This document shows positions 11,421 through 23,055 of a DNA stretch of 64,000 nt, one piece after another. Source of the DNA: Cryptomeria japonica (Eukaryota; Streptophyta; Pinopsida; Cupressales; Cupressaceae); NCBI RefSeq assembly GCF_030272615.1, contig NC_081410.1, forward strand, positions 186,820,619 to 186,884,618, given 5' to 3'. The position numbers and the translations under genes were made by a program. The notes under the pieces were generated by a model that was not told the origin of the DNA, ran no database searches, and worked only from the letters and a program-made list of their open reading frames with translations. Positions within the stretch are counted from its first letter, which is position 1, and each line of letters opens with the position of its first letter.

Positions 11421-13180
11421 TAAGTAATATTTTCAGACTTTGAGTGTTGTTATTAAAATTGGAAATTTATTAATATTAATCGATTATAACAATTATTATA
11501 TACAAATATATTTTGTTATATATAATAATTGTTGTTAATTTATTAATAATATAATAAAGTGGTTTTATGTGTTGAGAATAAATGAGTTTTAATTGGGAAA
11601 TATATGTCTATTATTTTTCTTATGATTTTTACTATTTCAAATTAAACAAATTAAATGGATTATTCTGATTAGTTAGATCCTTAGCCCTATCAGTGCAATG
11701 ATGACTTGATTTTCTCACAGTTTCATGGTGTTGATGATTTGTTTAATTTGATCGATAAAAATTGCAATTTATATACATGATTGTTGTTCTTTTAAAAGAT
11801 TGACTATGTTGGGTCTTAGTGATTTTAGCTTTTCTTGCAAGGGGGTTTAATTGGTTGTCATCCCTTGTTTATGTCAGTTGTCCTATTGTGACGCATTTTG
11901 GTATTCCTTAACCAAGTAACATAGTGTGACCTCATTGTTGTAACCATGTAGTGCTTGATTCTTATGGTTGGTCAGGGGTTAGTATGTCTTTGTTTTGGCC
12001 ACTTGTATTTGGATAGTCATGTTATGGCTTTTTGTTTCACCATAGGGTCCTCGTAGAGTGACCATGTTTGTTAGTGTCCTATGAGAGAGTGGATTTCGAG
12101 TGGGGGCCACACCCAAAGTGGATGGCAGGATAACCCCTCGAAAGTCAGTTAATAAGTGATAATCTAATAATTGATTAGGGGTGGGTAGTTGTAATATTAA
12201 TTCAGATATTGTACCCTGCACATGGTTGAGTGCTCATATAGGCTCAAGATGTAGTGGGAAGGCCTAGAATGGAAAACCTACCACCTTGTCTTCACAAAAG
12301 GTTGGTAGGGACCACATGAGATTTAGATGGAGCCGGGGGTTCGGGAAAGGTTACCAGGATAACCCAAGATGGGGGCCGGGACCTATGGAGGCCTACCTAG
12401 GGTAACCATCTTAAGCCATATGATGACACTCTCTCTTTAGGGTCACTAGTGTATTGTGAGTTTGAGTCACATGAGTATTGTGGAGTCATTTTGTACTGTC
12501 GTCCATGTCTTGTTTATGCTTGCTTGAGGGTCCTCGGCTATCTCCTAGCATGGTGGGGTGATTCCATTTTGGGATCACATGGTCGGGTGGTAGTGCCACT
12601 TCCCATCAGATATTCTTATTCATACCTTCATGCGAGGATTGGCTTCATAGGTGTACTTGTGGTTCGTGATTCATGTTCTAGCTCATGTTGGAGTTTATTC
12701 TTATGAGACCTATGTGGTCAATTGTATCATTAAATTTATGTAACCTTGTAATTGATATAGATGTTAACTTTAAATGTATATTGGAAGCCATGTATTTTTA
12801 TGGTCAATGTAATCCTAAGAGTTGGATGTTATTTATCAACTTTCATTATGATATGTATAAATGCTTTATTTTAAAGGAAAGTATATTGTTATTCTTTCAA
12901 TATTTTGTTGGTGTAATCTGTTATTGAATATGATTAGTTATGTTAATTGAGTAATGTTGGATTAATTAGATTAATCGTAATTGTGTAATCTAACTTTTAT
13001 CTTCAATGTTTGTTCGTAACCCTTTAGGAATTCTGGTGTAAGTCTTTCGCTTGTGTTATTATTGTGCAATGTAGTAATTAATGCACTTAATGTGATGTAT
13101 ACTTTAAAAAAAAATTATTTCAACCCTTTGTTGCCTAGTTTTGTGGTATTCCTTTGGGGTTCCTGGCGGGGCATTACATT

Positions 13181-13194
13181 TGGTATCAGAGCCC
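13181..13194 (+). other. Primer binding site (initiator-Met tRNA)
   Basis: TGGTATCAGAGCCC begins two bases after the 5' LTR end at 13178 and matches the plant initiator-Met consensus. Confidence 0.88.
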
Positions 13195-13331
13195 ATGTTT
13201 CAACACTGGGTACTCTGGGATTGTAGTGAGCCCATTTAGCTTGACCTTTTTTGTAGGTCTTAGTGTTGTGTTTCCCTTGTTATTAACCTTGCCGTAGACT
13301 TGAACCTTTTTTTGTTTTGCAGTGTTAGGTC

Positions 13332-13622
13332 ATGGCTAGGAAAGATAAGGGCGGTGGTCATGTTGGAGGCCGCAATAGAGGTAGAGGTGGGGGATGGGGT
13401 CGAGGTTTTGACCGCCATAGTCCTTCACCACCACCCACTCATGCGAGTGCGGATCAGGATAAGTCTGTTCATCAGCATGAGCAACATGCAGGTGAGAAGG
13501 TTTTCGAAAGGGAAGAGTTGTGACAGATGTTTCAGGAGGTTCTAGCTAGACTAGGCCCCAGACTTGAGGCTGATCAGCCCATCCATAGTCAGGTTGGGGA
13601 GTCGCATCAACAGATTCTAGAG

Positions 13623-13687
<65 letters not shown>

Positions 13688-14680
13688 CCCTATAGACCAG
13701 GACCCAACTATCATGGGACACATGAGGGACTTGATGAGGTCCAATCCTTCTTTCTTTGATGGAAAGGGCACTCGTCTCGAGGTAGAGACCTGGCTTATTA
13801 GTTTAGATCGATGTTTCACCATGTATCCATATGGTAGCAACACCAAGGTGAGATGCACTATCATGCATCTTGAGAGCTTTGCATCTATCTGGTGGTGGTT
13901 AGAGGAGGAGAGGATCAGTGTGAGCATTAACACCATATCATGGGAGATCTTTCTAGAGAGATTCAGGGCACAATTTCTCTCACCCCAATGGAGGTAGACT
14001 TGGGTAGGTGAGTTCTATGCTTTGCACCAGTATGGTTTGTCAGTAGATCAGTTTGAGCATAGGTTCTATGGGCTTAAATAGTATGCTGGTATTGGCAACA
14101 ATGAGGTGATGCTTGTTCAACACTTCTTGAGGGGTCTAAATGATTGCATCAGTGGAGGAGTGAGAGTGTTTGAGCTAGCTTCGGTTGAGGTAGTTGTGGT
14201 GAAAGCTAGGTTGGTAGAGAAGAACCTTAGCCATGTACATGGTGGTTAGTCTGGAGTGCAGATCAGGAGTGTACCTTTCAGTGGGCCCAGAGTTCATGGG
14301 AACCAATCCCAGCCGGCTGCACCATTTAGGAGTCCTCAGGCACCCGCTAAGGGTGGACAGTAGTAGCAGCAGTAGCCACCGAGACCGAAATAGTTCCAGG
14401 GTGAGCAGGGTGGCAACTCTCAGCATAGGAGGAATAGGAACTGGCAGAGGAGCAGACAGATTCTTCCAGGGAAGTCCTCTCAGGGTGCATCTTAGGCCCC
14501 TAGTAGGGGAAGCTTCCAGCAGTCCAATGGGTGGATTGGAGGTAGAGGACTTGGTAGGGGAGCTTGCTTCTCCTGTGGACAGTTTGGTCACACAACCGCT
14601 CAGTGCCCTCAGCGTTCTCACCAAACAGGGTGTCAGAGGCCAGCAACATCAGAGCCGATAGTAGGGGATGCAGGTAGATC
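13332..14680 (+). pseudogene. Ty3/gypsy Gag, broken by stops
   Basis: The first ATG after the primer site opens MARKDKGGGHVGG, an RG-rich N-terminus. A TGA at 13521 and a TAG at 13995 interrupt a frame that continues through the Gag core (FFDGKGTRLEVETWLISLDR, then IWWWLEEER and FLERFRAQFLSP, 13750-13990). It reaches a CCHC zinc knuckle, CFSCGQFGHTTAQCP, near 14570-14615. Several TAG stops lie between 14070 and 14500. A GA microsatellite (13624-13685) is translated in frame as Arg-Glu repeats between the N-terminus and the core. Gag forms the particle and binds RNA; this copy cannot be made intact. The protease lies downstream in the same frame. Confidence 0.85.
13624..13685 (+). repeat. (GA)n microsatellite within gag
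   Basis: About 30 GA units in the gag reading frame, coding for alternating Arg-Glu without shifting the frame as it stands. Confidence 0.9.
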
Positions 14681-14699
14681 CCATAGAGTATTTGTAGTG

Positions 14700-15248
14700 G
14701 TTGATGACCAATAGGCTGAGCATCGGGGTACAGTTATTGAGGCCATAGGTGTGTTGTGTGGTATTCCTATCTCTGTACTTTTTGACTCTGGTGCTTCGGA
14801 TTCTTTCATTTCTTCATCCATTGTGGAGTGGTGCGGGCTCGCGTTTTCTAAGCAGGCAGATAGGTGGCAAGTAGAGTTGGCTACCGTTGTACGTGTGTCC
14901 ATAGATGCCTTTGTTCCCAGTTGTGAGTTGGACTTAGGACCCTTTGTTACTTCAATTGAGCTTCGAGTCATTCCTTTGGGGTCTTATGGAGTTGTGTTGG
15001 GGATGGATTGGTTATCATCTCACAGTGCTCATGTAGACTATCGTCAGAAGACAGTAGAGTGTTTAGATGACCATGGTAGCAAAGTGGGGATCGTTGGAGG
15101 TCAGAGATCGATATCCTTACGTATGATTTCTGCTATGCAACTTAAGTGGTGTATGCGTCAAGGGTGTCAGCTTTTTGCAGTTGCTCTTGAGGATGTGGAT
15201 GAGGAAGAGAGTCGAGAAATCGCTCTTGATGGTCACCCTATTCTTTGA
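14700..15248 (+). pseudogene. Ty3/gypsy aspartic protease region
   Basis: In the same frame as Gag, open from 14751 to a TGA at 15246. ISVLFDSGASDSFIS carries the retropepsin active-site triplet DSG (14784-14792). GVVLGMDWLSSH (about 15000) fits the second half of the fold, and VDYRQKTVECLD follows as in plant Ty3/gypsy polyproteins. Its role is to cut the polyprotein. The frame continues past the TGA into the N-terminus of reverse transcriptase (EYADVFP). Gag and Pol share one frame in this clade, so there is no need to look for a frameshift signal. Confidence 0.85.
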
Positions 15249-15892
15249 GAGTATGCTGATGTGTTTCCATTGGATATTCCCGGTATGCCTCTGAAGCAAG
15301 ACATAGACTTTCACATTGACTTGGTTCCAGGTGTGGAACTTATTTCGAGAGCCCCATATCGGATGACTACTCAAGAGTTGAGTGAGTTAAAATTGTAGAT
15401 GGAGGAATTGTTGGCCAAGGGGTTCATTCGTCCTAGTGTTTCTCCTTGGGGTGCATCTATTATCTTCGTTAAGAAGAAAGATGGTTCTCTTCGGTTATGC
15501 ATGGATTACTGATAGCCGAATAAGGTAACCATCTAGAATTGATATCCATTTCCTCGTATAGATGATCTTTTTGATCAGGTAAAGGGGCCAAGGTGTTCTC
15601 TAAGATTGATCTGAAATCTGGGTATCATCAGTTACACATTCATGAAGCAGATATTCATAGGATGACATTTCGTACTCTTTATGGTCACTATGAGTTCACA
15701 GTGGTACCATTTGGGTTGACAAATGCTCCTTCAGTTTTCATGAGCCTCATGAATGGGGTTTTTCACACCTACCTTGATCATTTTGTCCTTGTGTTCTTGG
15801 ATGACATATTGATTTACTCCAGATCTATGGAAGAACATGAGGGCCACTTACGACAGGTATTGCAGTGCTTGAGGGAGAATCAACTTTATGCG
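15249..15892 (+). pseudogene. Ty3/gypsy reverse transcriptase, truncated
   Basis: Pol linker and [92 protein letters not shown] and the catalytic FLDD box (15794-15805), ending at RENQLYA. There are stops near 15396 and 15511. A one-base loss in the G run at 15584-15587 moves the second half to another frame, where 15593-15892 is open. RT ends abruptly at 15892, where the sequence becomes LTR. The rest of RT, RNase H and integrase are deleted. The FLDD form (usually YxDD or FIDD) may be decay or natural variation. Confidence 0.9.
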
Positions 15893-16736
15893 GGGGTTCG
15901 AGAAAGGTTACCAGGATAACCCAAGATGGGGACTGAGACCTATGGAGGCCTACCTAGGGTAACTATCTTAAGCCATGCAATGACACTCTCTCTTTAGGGT
16001 CACTAGTGTATTGTGAGTTCAAGTCACATGAGTATTATGGAGTCATTTTGTACTATCATCCATGTCTTGTTTGTGCTTGCTTGAGGGTCCTCAGTTATCT
16101 CCTAGCATGGTGGGGTGATTCCATTTTGGGATCACATGGTCGGGTGGTAGTGTCACTTCCCATCGGATACTCTTGTTCGTACCTTCATGCGAGGATTGGC
16201 TTCACAGGTGTAGCTGTGGTTCGTGATTCATGTTCTAGCTCATGTTGGAGTTTATTCTTATGAGACCTATGTGGTTAATTGTATTATTAAATTTATGTAA
16301 CCTTGTAATTGATATAGATGTTAAATTTAAATGTATATTGGAAGCCATGTATTTTTATGGTCAATGTAATCCTAAGAGTTGGATGTTATTTATCAACTTT
16401 CATTATGATATGTATAAATGCTTTATTTTAAAGGAAAGTATATTGTTATTCTTTCAATATTTTATTAGTGTAATCTATTATTGAATATGATTAGTTATGT
16501 TAATTGAGTAATGTTGGATTAATTAGATTAATCGTAATTGTGTAATTTAAGTTTTAGCTTTGATCTTCATTGGTAATCCTTTAGGAATTCTAGTGTAAGT
16601 CTCCCACTTGTGTTATTATTGTGCAATGTAGTAATTAATGCACTTAATGCGATTTATACTTTAAAAAAAAAAATATTTCACCCCTTTGTTGCCTAGTTTT
16701 GTGGTATTCCTTTTGGGTTCCTGGTGGGGCATTACA
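15891..16736 (+). repeat. 3' LTR remnant of the Ty3/gypsy element
   Basis: Aligns from CGGGGGTTCG (15891) to GCATTACA (16736) with 12334-13178 of the 5' LTR, about 846 against 845 bases. By eye there are a few differences per 100 bases. The first part of the LTR is absent. Confidence 0.9.
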
Positions 16737-16741
16737 CTCAT
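16737..16741 (+). repeat. Target site duplication CTCAT (right)
   Basis: Exact copy of 7289-7293, immediately after the LTR end TTACA. Confidence 0.9.
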
Positions 16742-17824
16742 GGTTGAGTTCTTGTACAAACTCAAGATGTAGTGGGAAGGCCTAAAATGGCAAACCAACA
16801 ACCTTGTCCTCACGAAAGGATTGTTTGGGTCTACATGAGACTTGGATGGGGTAGGGGGTTCGGGAGAGGCTACCAGGATAACCCAAGATGGGGGTCGGGG
16901 CCTATGGAGGCCTACTAGGATAACCATTCCAAGCTATGTGATGACACTCTTACCTTACGGTCATGAGTGTGTAGTCTTGTTGATATCACCTTGAGTTTTA
17001 CTATGGAGTCATGTTTGTGATTTTATGCTTTATGTGATTTTACCCGATTTCATGTTGAGACCATGTGCTCATACCTTGTAGTTTTCTAGTGGGTCTTATT
17101 TCTATCTCCTATCATGGTGGGGTGGTTCTCTTTGAGCCACATGGTCGGGTGGTAGTGCCACTTTCCATTGGGTGTGTTTGTTCCTTCTTGTGAGAGTTGG
17201 CTTCACATGTGTTCCAGTTTCTCTTTTGGATTCGAGCATCTCGTATTTCTAGTTGATCCTATTTGTCTTCTTAGATCATCTTTGTAGTTATTGGACCTTA
17301 TATGGTCAATTGTATCATTTGTTATGTATGTGTTCATGGAAAGATGTAATTTTAATGTAAACATTTTTTATTCTTATGAGACTTAGTGGTTAAGAGCAAT
17401 ATAATATTATTTCAATCTTGTAATGTAAAAGAAATGTATTTGATGAGAATAAGATGGTTAAATGTATATCTTTTATTAGAATCACTGATGTAATGTAATG
17501 GAAAGTATCATCATGAATGAAACATAGAAATGTTAATGATATCACAAGCAATTGTATGAAACAATTATTGTATAGTGTAATTGAGTCTTTATGATTAAAT
17601 TATCTTATATGGATTAATTAGCCTTAAGCAATGTTTAGTTTATTTATAAAAACCATGTTGGGAAACCTTTTAGGAGTTTAAGTTAAATCTTCCATTTGTG
17701 CAAATTAAATGTAATGTTTATCTTAATGCATCATTTAGTTTATTAAAGTTTAAAAATAAAATATTACACTCTTTTTCAAGTGTTTTAGTTTAATCCCTTT
17801 GGGGTTTTCTGGTGGGGCATTACA
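16742..17824 (+). repeat. Outer long-LTR remnant, right piece
   Basis: Continues the LTR piece ending at 7293. It shares GGTTGAGT, CAAGATGTAGTGGGAAGGCCTA, TACCAGGATAACCCAAGATGGG and a GGTGGGGCATTACA end (17824) with the inner LTR, but is more diverged. Its own left end was not found. No coding content. Confidence 0.75.
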
Positions 17825-17936
17825 CATCCAATTTAATTCTTTATAACTTATCAAAATAACTACATCTCCCAAATTTCAACTATTTGCCATTATACTATCT
17901 CAACAAAATAATCTACTTTATTCAAATTATGACGTA

Positions 17937-17958
17937 TATATCTATATATATATATATA

Positions 17959-17992
<34 letters not shown>
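17937..17992. repeat. (TA)n microsatellite
   Basis: TA repeats with two TATC interruptions, inside the first copy of the 687-bp unit. The second copy has TATTTATT repeats in the same place. Confidence 0.85.
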
Positions 17993-17996
<4 letters not shown>

Positions 17997-18381
17997 CAAT
18001 TATTCGACCAACAACAAATTTACATAAACAAATGCTTTTACGTTATACAATAATAAAATTGATCTGAAAAGATATCTATATACCAACCCTTTTATTATTT
18101 TCAAACTGATTAATAAAATATGCAAGCCGACGGTTTTAATTACAGTGAGGGGTGTGAAGGAGTTCCCACTGAGACCCCCCCATGATGGTGGTGGAGATGC
18201 CACCACCACCAAATCTAATTTATATATGTAAATAAGATCTGATAATACCAACCATTTTATTATTTTCAAACTGATTAATAAAATATGAAAGCCGACAGTT
18301 TTAATTACTGTGAGGGGGGCAGAGGAGTTCTCACTGGGACCCCCCCATGATGGTGGTGGAGATCCCACCACCACCAAATCA

Positions 18382-18516
18382 AATTTAATTCTAGCCAAAT
18401 CTAATAGCTATAATCTAAATACATCCAATTTAATTCTAGCCAAATCTAATAACTATAATCTAAATACATCCAATTTTATTCTAGAAAAATCTAATAACAA
18501 TTATCTAATTACATCC
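18382..18516. repeat. 45-bp tandem repeat, three units
   Basis: Units start AATTT at 18382, 18427 and 18472, with core TTCTAGCCAAATCTAATA and ending ACATCC. A fourth AATTT start at 18517 leads into the 687-bp duplication. Confidence 0.85.
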
Positions 18517-18693
18517 AATTTAATTCTTTATAACTAACTTGTCAAAATAACTGCATCTCCCAAGTTTCAACTATTTGCCATTATACTATCTCAACAAAAT
18601 AATCTACTTTATTCAAATTATGACATCTAAAAATATTTATTTATTTATTTTTTCAATTATTTGACCAACAACAAATTTACATAAACCAATGCT

Positions 18694-18697
18694 TTTA
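18694..18697 (+). repeat. Target duplication of solo LTR (left)
   Basis: TTTA before the LTR start and TTTA at 23056-23059 after it. The unoccupied first copy of the host repeat reads GCTTTTACGTTATAC at 18032-18046, which matches the two flanks joined. Confidence 0.7.
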
Positions 18698-21600
18698 TTG
18701 TAGTACCTCTTCCTGATTCGTCTTTCCTTTATGAGCATCATTAGATTATAGTGGCGTAGCTTAGACTATTTTTACGATGCTTTGACTAGATGTTTATGGA
18801 TTTATCTATGTTTTAGATGCTTCTTTATGGACATTAGGCATATTATATTGTGCTAGCATCATGATTACATGTGGATGACAATATTTCTAGACTATTATGT
18901 TGATGGATTAATCTCTGATGATTGATATGTGTGTTTATTCCTATGTGTGTATCATGTTTTCTCTATGATAATTTGATAATATCTCATGATGTACTAACCC
19001 CATCTCATGATTATGACTCTATATGATGACTTGATGATATAATGTGTGACTGTCTGCATGAGTAGAGATGATTTCATATCACTCATTGCAAGCATGATAT
19101 GCTGTTGCGATTCTCTATCACTTTTCTATTTATCTCATGTTTTATATATTATTGCATATGTCATTGTATACGTATTGGTGGTGACAAGTTTGTAGGTACC
19201 AAACATCGACTCCACCTAGCTCTACAGGTCTAAGCGTCTCTTATCCCAATAACAAACTGATCGGAGTTGACATGAGAACCCACCCTATACTCTAGGTTTA
19301 AGTTGATTACCTTGTCAGTTTAGAATCTTGGCGCTAGTCATGGTTGGTGTGTAGTGCTTTCTTGGATTCTTCTTTGGTGGTTTGCTTCGAGTTGTATGGT
19401 AATTATTGATTTGGTTATTTATTTATTAATTGATTGATTAAATTGATTTATATAGTTTAATAATATTTAATTAAAAATAAAAGATTAATATAGTTTATAA
19501 TAATAAATTAAATAAAGAGTTGGTATAATATTTAATAATAATGTGTTGTTAAATTAATATTAATATTATTGATTCCTTGGTTTATATTTAATTAATGACT
19601 TAAATATCACCTTGGTCATCAAGGATTATTTATTGGCATTTGAGAGTAATTATTATTTATTATTGTTTATTATTAATTGTTTATCATATGTGGTATTTAT
19701 TCATACTCCTTGGTTATTTAATTAATTGGGCTTTTATAATTATTTGTGCCCATGATTTTATGAGTTGTCTATATTATTCTAATTATTCTCTTTTTACTCT
19801 CTTGGGTTGTTTAGTAGATTCTTTCTACCTACCCTATTTTTCTATTGGTTATATTTTTGGGTAAGTAAATTAAATAGTATTTTATTATTCTTACCTTGGG
19901 TTATGTGAAAGGTTGGTAAGAAATATATTATCTTGCATTATTTTGATTGGCTGATATTTTTCTATAGTTTTCATTTGATTTTCTATTTATTTGGCTTTCT
20001 AAGAATTTTGTCGGGTTAGCATTTCGGGTATTATTTTGCAAGTTGGATTTGGATAAGGATTTTGGATTTTGAAGATTTTTTTTGAAGATTTCTTGGCTTG
20101 GATTGTGGATTGCGCTTCTTTGAATTTCCTTCCATTACTTCTATTTTTCTAGGTTGGAGGAATTAACCTTCTATGAAAATTTATTTCCAAAAAAGATTGT
20201 ATTCTTCATGTATTTTCAGAAAGATTGTCTTCGGGTTAATTGGGAGGAAATATTTTATAAGTTTTATATAGTTGGAGTTTGATATTATTTTGTATGGAAA
20301 TATATTATAAAGTTTAAACTTTGGTTGTGATTAATATTTGGGTTTTGGCTATATGCAGCCGTGAATGCATTTTGCCTATGCATTCTGGATTCTTTCCTAT
20401 ATGTATGTGGATTTGTAGGATTTGAGTGTTTTGGTTGCAATGAATTCTTTTGTCATGCTTTGGGAAGAGTTGGGAAGTTTTGGTTGTCCCTGTGAGTTAT
20501 CCCGTGTCTCTATCCGAGATTGGTTTTCCTGGGACTGTGATTGTTGTTTTGAGAAATTCTTTCCTTATGGCTTATGATTTGAAGATTGGTTTATTTCATT
20601 CATTTCCTCTTGACTGGGCATTTCTTATGAGCCTTTATTTGGGTCTTTTCGATACTTATCTGATTTAATTTCCTTGCTGCAAGTTTATTGTTTCCATTTG
20701 GCTTGTCTGAGGATTTACGCTAAACTAACAAATGCGCTAAACCTCTTATTGTATGCATTAATCTATTTAGTGTATGCACTACCCTGTGCAATGTATGCAC
20801 TGTCTTTTAGAGTAAAAACACTAAAATTCAATGTATGTGCTAAATCATGTTGTAAAAGCGCCGCAAAAAGTGATAAAGGCGCTGTTCTATTTAGTATTTG
20901 CACTATTCTATAGGGTATTTGCATTGTTCTTCTTGGTATTTATGTTGTTTTGTCTGTATGCTAGAATTTGGGTATTTTTTACATTCTGTTCTGAAAACCC
21001 AGAGGCTATTTTTCAATGCCTGAGATGTCCAAGGTCTATTTTATTGTTGGTAATGGTTAATCTTAATTATTTGGCTCATATATGAGTTTATCTTGAAGCT
21101 AGGTTCCTTGGTTGTATTCTTATTTGACGATTTCCATGATTGTTGGATTGTTAGGATGCTTTGGTGTGCTAGGTTTTGTATTGTTGAGAGCCCATGGTTA
21201 TGTTGAGATGTTTTATATTTTCTTCATTTCTTGTTGTTACCCTAAGGTCTAGTCGCATGTTGGGGGGAGTGGGCTTCCAAGTGAGTGAATGGGTTCACAA
21301 GGGGGTAGATAGCCAGGTTACATGGGGTCTAGAACGCTAGATATCTCATTGGGAGTTTGACTTTGTAATTAAGTGATAAATTAATATTATAACTCTTGGG
21401 TTTGGGTAGAATAGTTCATTTTAAATAAGATTAAAAAAATGTGTGGGCCCCTTTACCTTGCCAGTGGTGGAGACCTGGATAGGACTGGGAAGGCCTTAGT
21501 AACCTAGGTAAGCTAATCTCCTTTAACCCATTAAGGTTGAGATGGATCCACATGTGCATCTAGGATGGCCGAGACATGTGCCCAAGTTCCCTTATGTTGC

Positions 21601-22971
21601 ATGTGATGACACTCTTTTCCTTACATGTAAGTCCTAGTGCCTTAACCCTTTTGATGAGTCGCCTCTGGAGGTCTTTGTTGAAGTTATTGTTGGATCTTAT
21701 GATTTAGTGTCCTTGCTTCTTATGTTTGTTGTGTTGGTCTTCCTTTGGTTGTTAGGTGTCAGCCTAGATCTAGAGTATGAGTGGGATTTTGTGTCATCTC
21801 CTAGCACAGGGGGTGGTTCCTTTGGTCCCTCATGGTTGGGTGGTTCATGCTTTTCAACCATTGGGATGTTTTCCATTGGATGCTTTGGGTGGATGTGGAT
21901 TGTTCTTATTGTAGCATCTTATGGATGTACTTGTAGCAGATTGATGTAGATGATTATGGTATTTATAGATACTGATTTATGATGTATTTATAACATAAAG
22001 GAGAACTATGTTCCTTGATGTAAAAGATGTTGTATTCATGTAAAAGGTAGATTGTTAACTAGGTGAACTTAATTGTGTATCATGTGATATTGGTTTATTA
22101 ATAAAGAAATGGAATTGGCTCTATGATTATGGAATTAAGGTTATACGTTTGGTATCATGTGATAAGTTATATTAGAATTGGATTATGATGTTATATTATA
22201 AATAAATGAATTACATGTACTTAGATGCTTGTAATGGAAATATACTTGAGGTAGAATGGATTCATAATATTGTTGTATTAATTTAGATTCCATGGATATT
22301 ATCTAGAAGTAGTTTCATGTGTGAGGTACTTTAAGAAAATAGAATGAATATGATGTAGGAAATTGAGGATAATTAATGATATCATGTTAGTTGATAATGT
22401 CATTCATGTGATAGCATTGGAATATAGGTAGTGTTAGGATTATTGTATTATGCACTTGAGATTATTTTTAAATGAAATGCTTATGTAGTTAGGAAATGGA
22501 TTTATGGATATGTATTTTGTATCATGAGGAACAATGGAAATGTGACAAATCATCTTGGGATTAGTTTGTAATGTTAGATTATGATCAAATGAATGGGATT
22601 AGGAACATTTAGTATTGGTTCTTAAAAAAGAACTTAAAAGGGATGGTATATGTATGCTTAGTAGATGGATATAATCATGCTATAGATTAGTGAATGGTCA
22701 TGTATGCATTGAAGGAATATATCATGTTAGGAATTAGTATGCATTTGGACAATGGTGCTATTTGTGTCATCATGCTTATTATGTTATGTTAATTGCTTAT
22801 GGTTAGTTTAAGTGATGACATTGAGATGCCCTAGAGGATGTTTTGATATGTTGAGTTTAATTCTGCTTGCGTTATGTTCTTATGTAAATCGATTATGATG
22901 GTTAGATGTTATTTTGATAATGAATGATTATTTCATTTGCTTAGTGATGGTAATGGTTGTATTAGTTGATG

Positions 22972-23009
<38 letters not shown>

Positions 23010-23055
23010 CTTGTTAGTAGTGTATTTTCTCTAGGGTATTTTGGTGAGCATTGCA
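18698..23055 (+). mobile_element. Solo LTR, 4.36 kb, same superfamily as the 7294 element
   Basis: Starts TGTAGTACC (18699) and ends GGTGAGCATTGCA. It interrupts GCTTTTA^CGTTATAC, which is intact in the neighbouring duplicate at 18032. It shares with the 5' LTR at 7294 the start, the CGACTCCACCT...CAGGTCTAAGC block (19207), the CTTTACCTTGCCAGTGGTGG / TGATGACACTC region and the CTCCTAGCA...GGTTGGGTGGT region. There is no primer site, gag or pol, so it is the product of recombination between two LTRs. A TA repeat lies near its 3' end (22975-23006). No gene is supported inside it. Confidence 0.82.
20730..20945 (+). repeat. Degenerate GTATGCACT-type short repeat in solo LTR
   Basis: GTATGCATTA, GTATGCACTA, GTATGCACTG, GTATGTGCTA, GTATTTGCACTA and GTATTTGCATTG recur every 20-35 bases. 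It occupies roughly the LTR zone where the 7294 element carries the hairpin array. Confidence 0.5.

Larger units (their letters stand above)
7294..13178 (+). repeat. 5' LTR of the Ty3/gypsy element (interrupted by LINE)
   Basis: Starts TGTAGTACC and ends GCATTACA two bases before the primer site. Removing the LINE and one copy of its duplication leaves about 4.05 kb, close to the 4.36-kb solo LTR at 18698-23055, which shares its start (TGTAGTACC), a CGACTCCACCT...CAGGTCTAAGC block (7720-7747 here, 19207-19234 there) and the CTCCTAGCA...GGTCGGGTGGT region. Gene-free and AT-rich apart from the LINE; it carries a hairpin array at 9230-9359. Confidence 0.85.
7294..16736 (+). mobile_element. Ty3/gypsy LTR retrotransposon, internally deleted, with nested LINE
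   Basis: The ends are TGTAGTACC and GGGGCATTACA, flanked by an exact 5-bp duplication CTCAT. Order: 5' LTR 7294-13178, initiator-Met primer site, gag, protease, partial reverse transcriptase, then a jump into the middle of the 3' LTR. RNase H, integrase, polypurine tract and the first part of the 3' LTR are missing. Long LTRs, the Met primer site and an RT with [12 protein letters not shown] suggest a Tekay/Del-like chromovirus. That clade call is inference, because the integrase and any chromodomain are gone. Confidence 0.9.
17825..18697 (-). repeat. Minus-strand long LTR, left piece, with internal tandem repeats
   Basis: Begins CATCCAATTT directly after the outer LTR end and resumes at 23056 beyond the solo LTR. 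The block starting CATCCAATTTAATTCTTTAT recurs at 18512, a 687-bp tandem duplication whose second copy continues past the solo LTR. Within it, a GTGAGGGG...GATGGTGGTGGAGATCCC segment occurs at about 18145, 18310 and 23190. The assignment to a minus-strand LTR rests on the segment at 24700-25100, so it is less sure at this end. Confidence 0.55.

Noticed and set aside
12449-12927. Paired open frames 12449-12706 and 12685-12927, repeated at 16006-16484
   Set aside because: Duplicated only because they lie in the two LTRs; no domain, and LTRs of this family do not encode proteins.
13332-15892. Intact, expressed gag-pol gene
   Set aside because: Multiple in-frame stops, one frameshift and loss of everything after mid-RT.
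18000-18537. Open frames over the GGTGG-rich repeats on both strands
   Set aside because: Produced by tandem duplication; no known domain and high repeat content.
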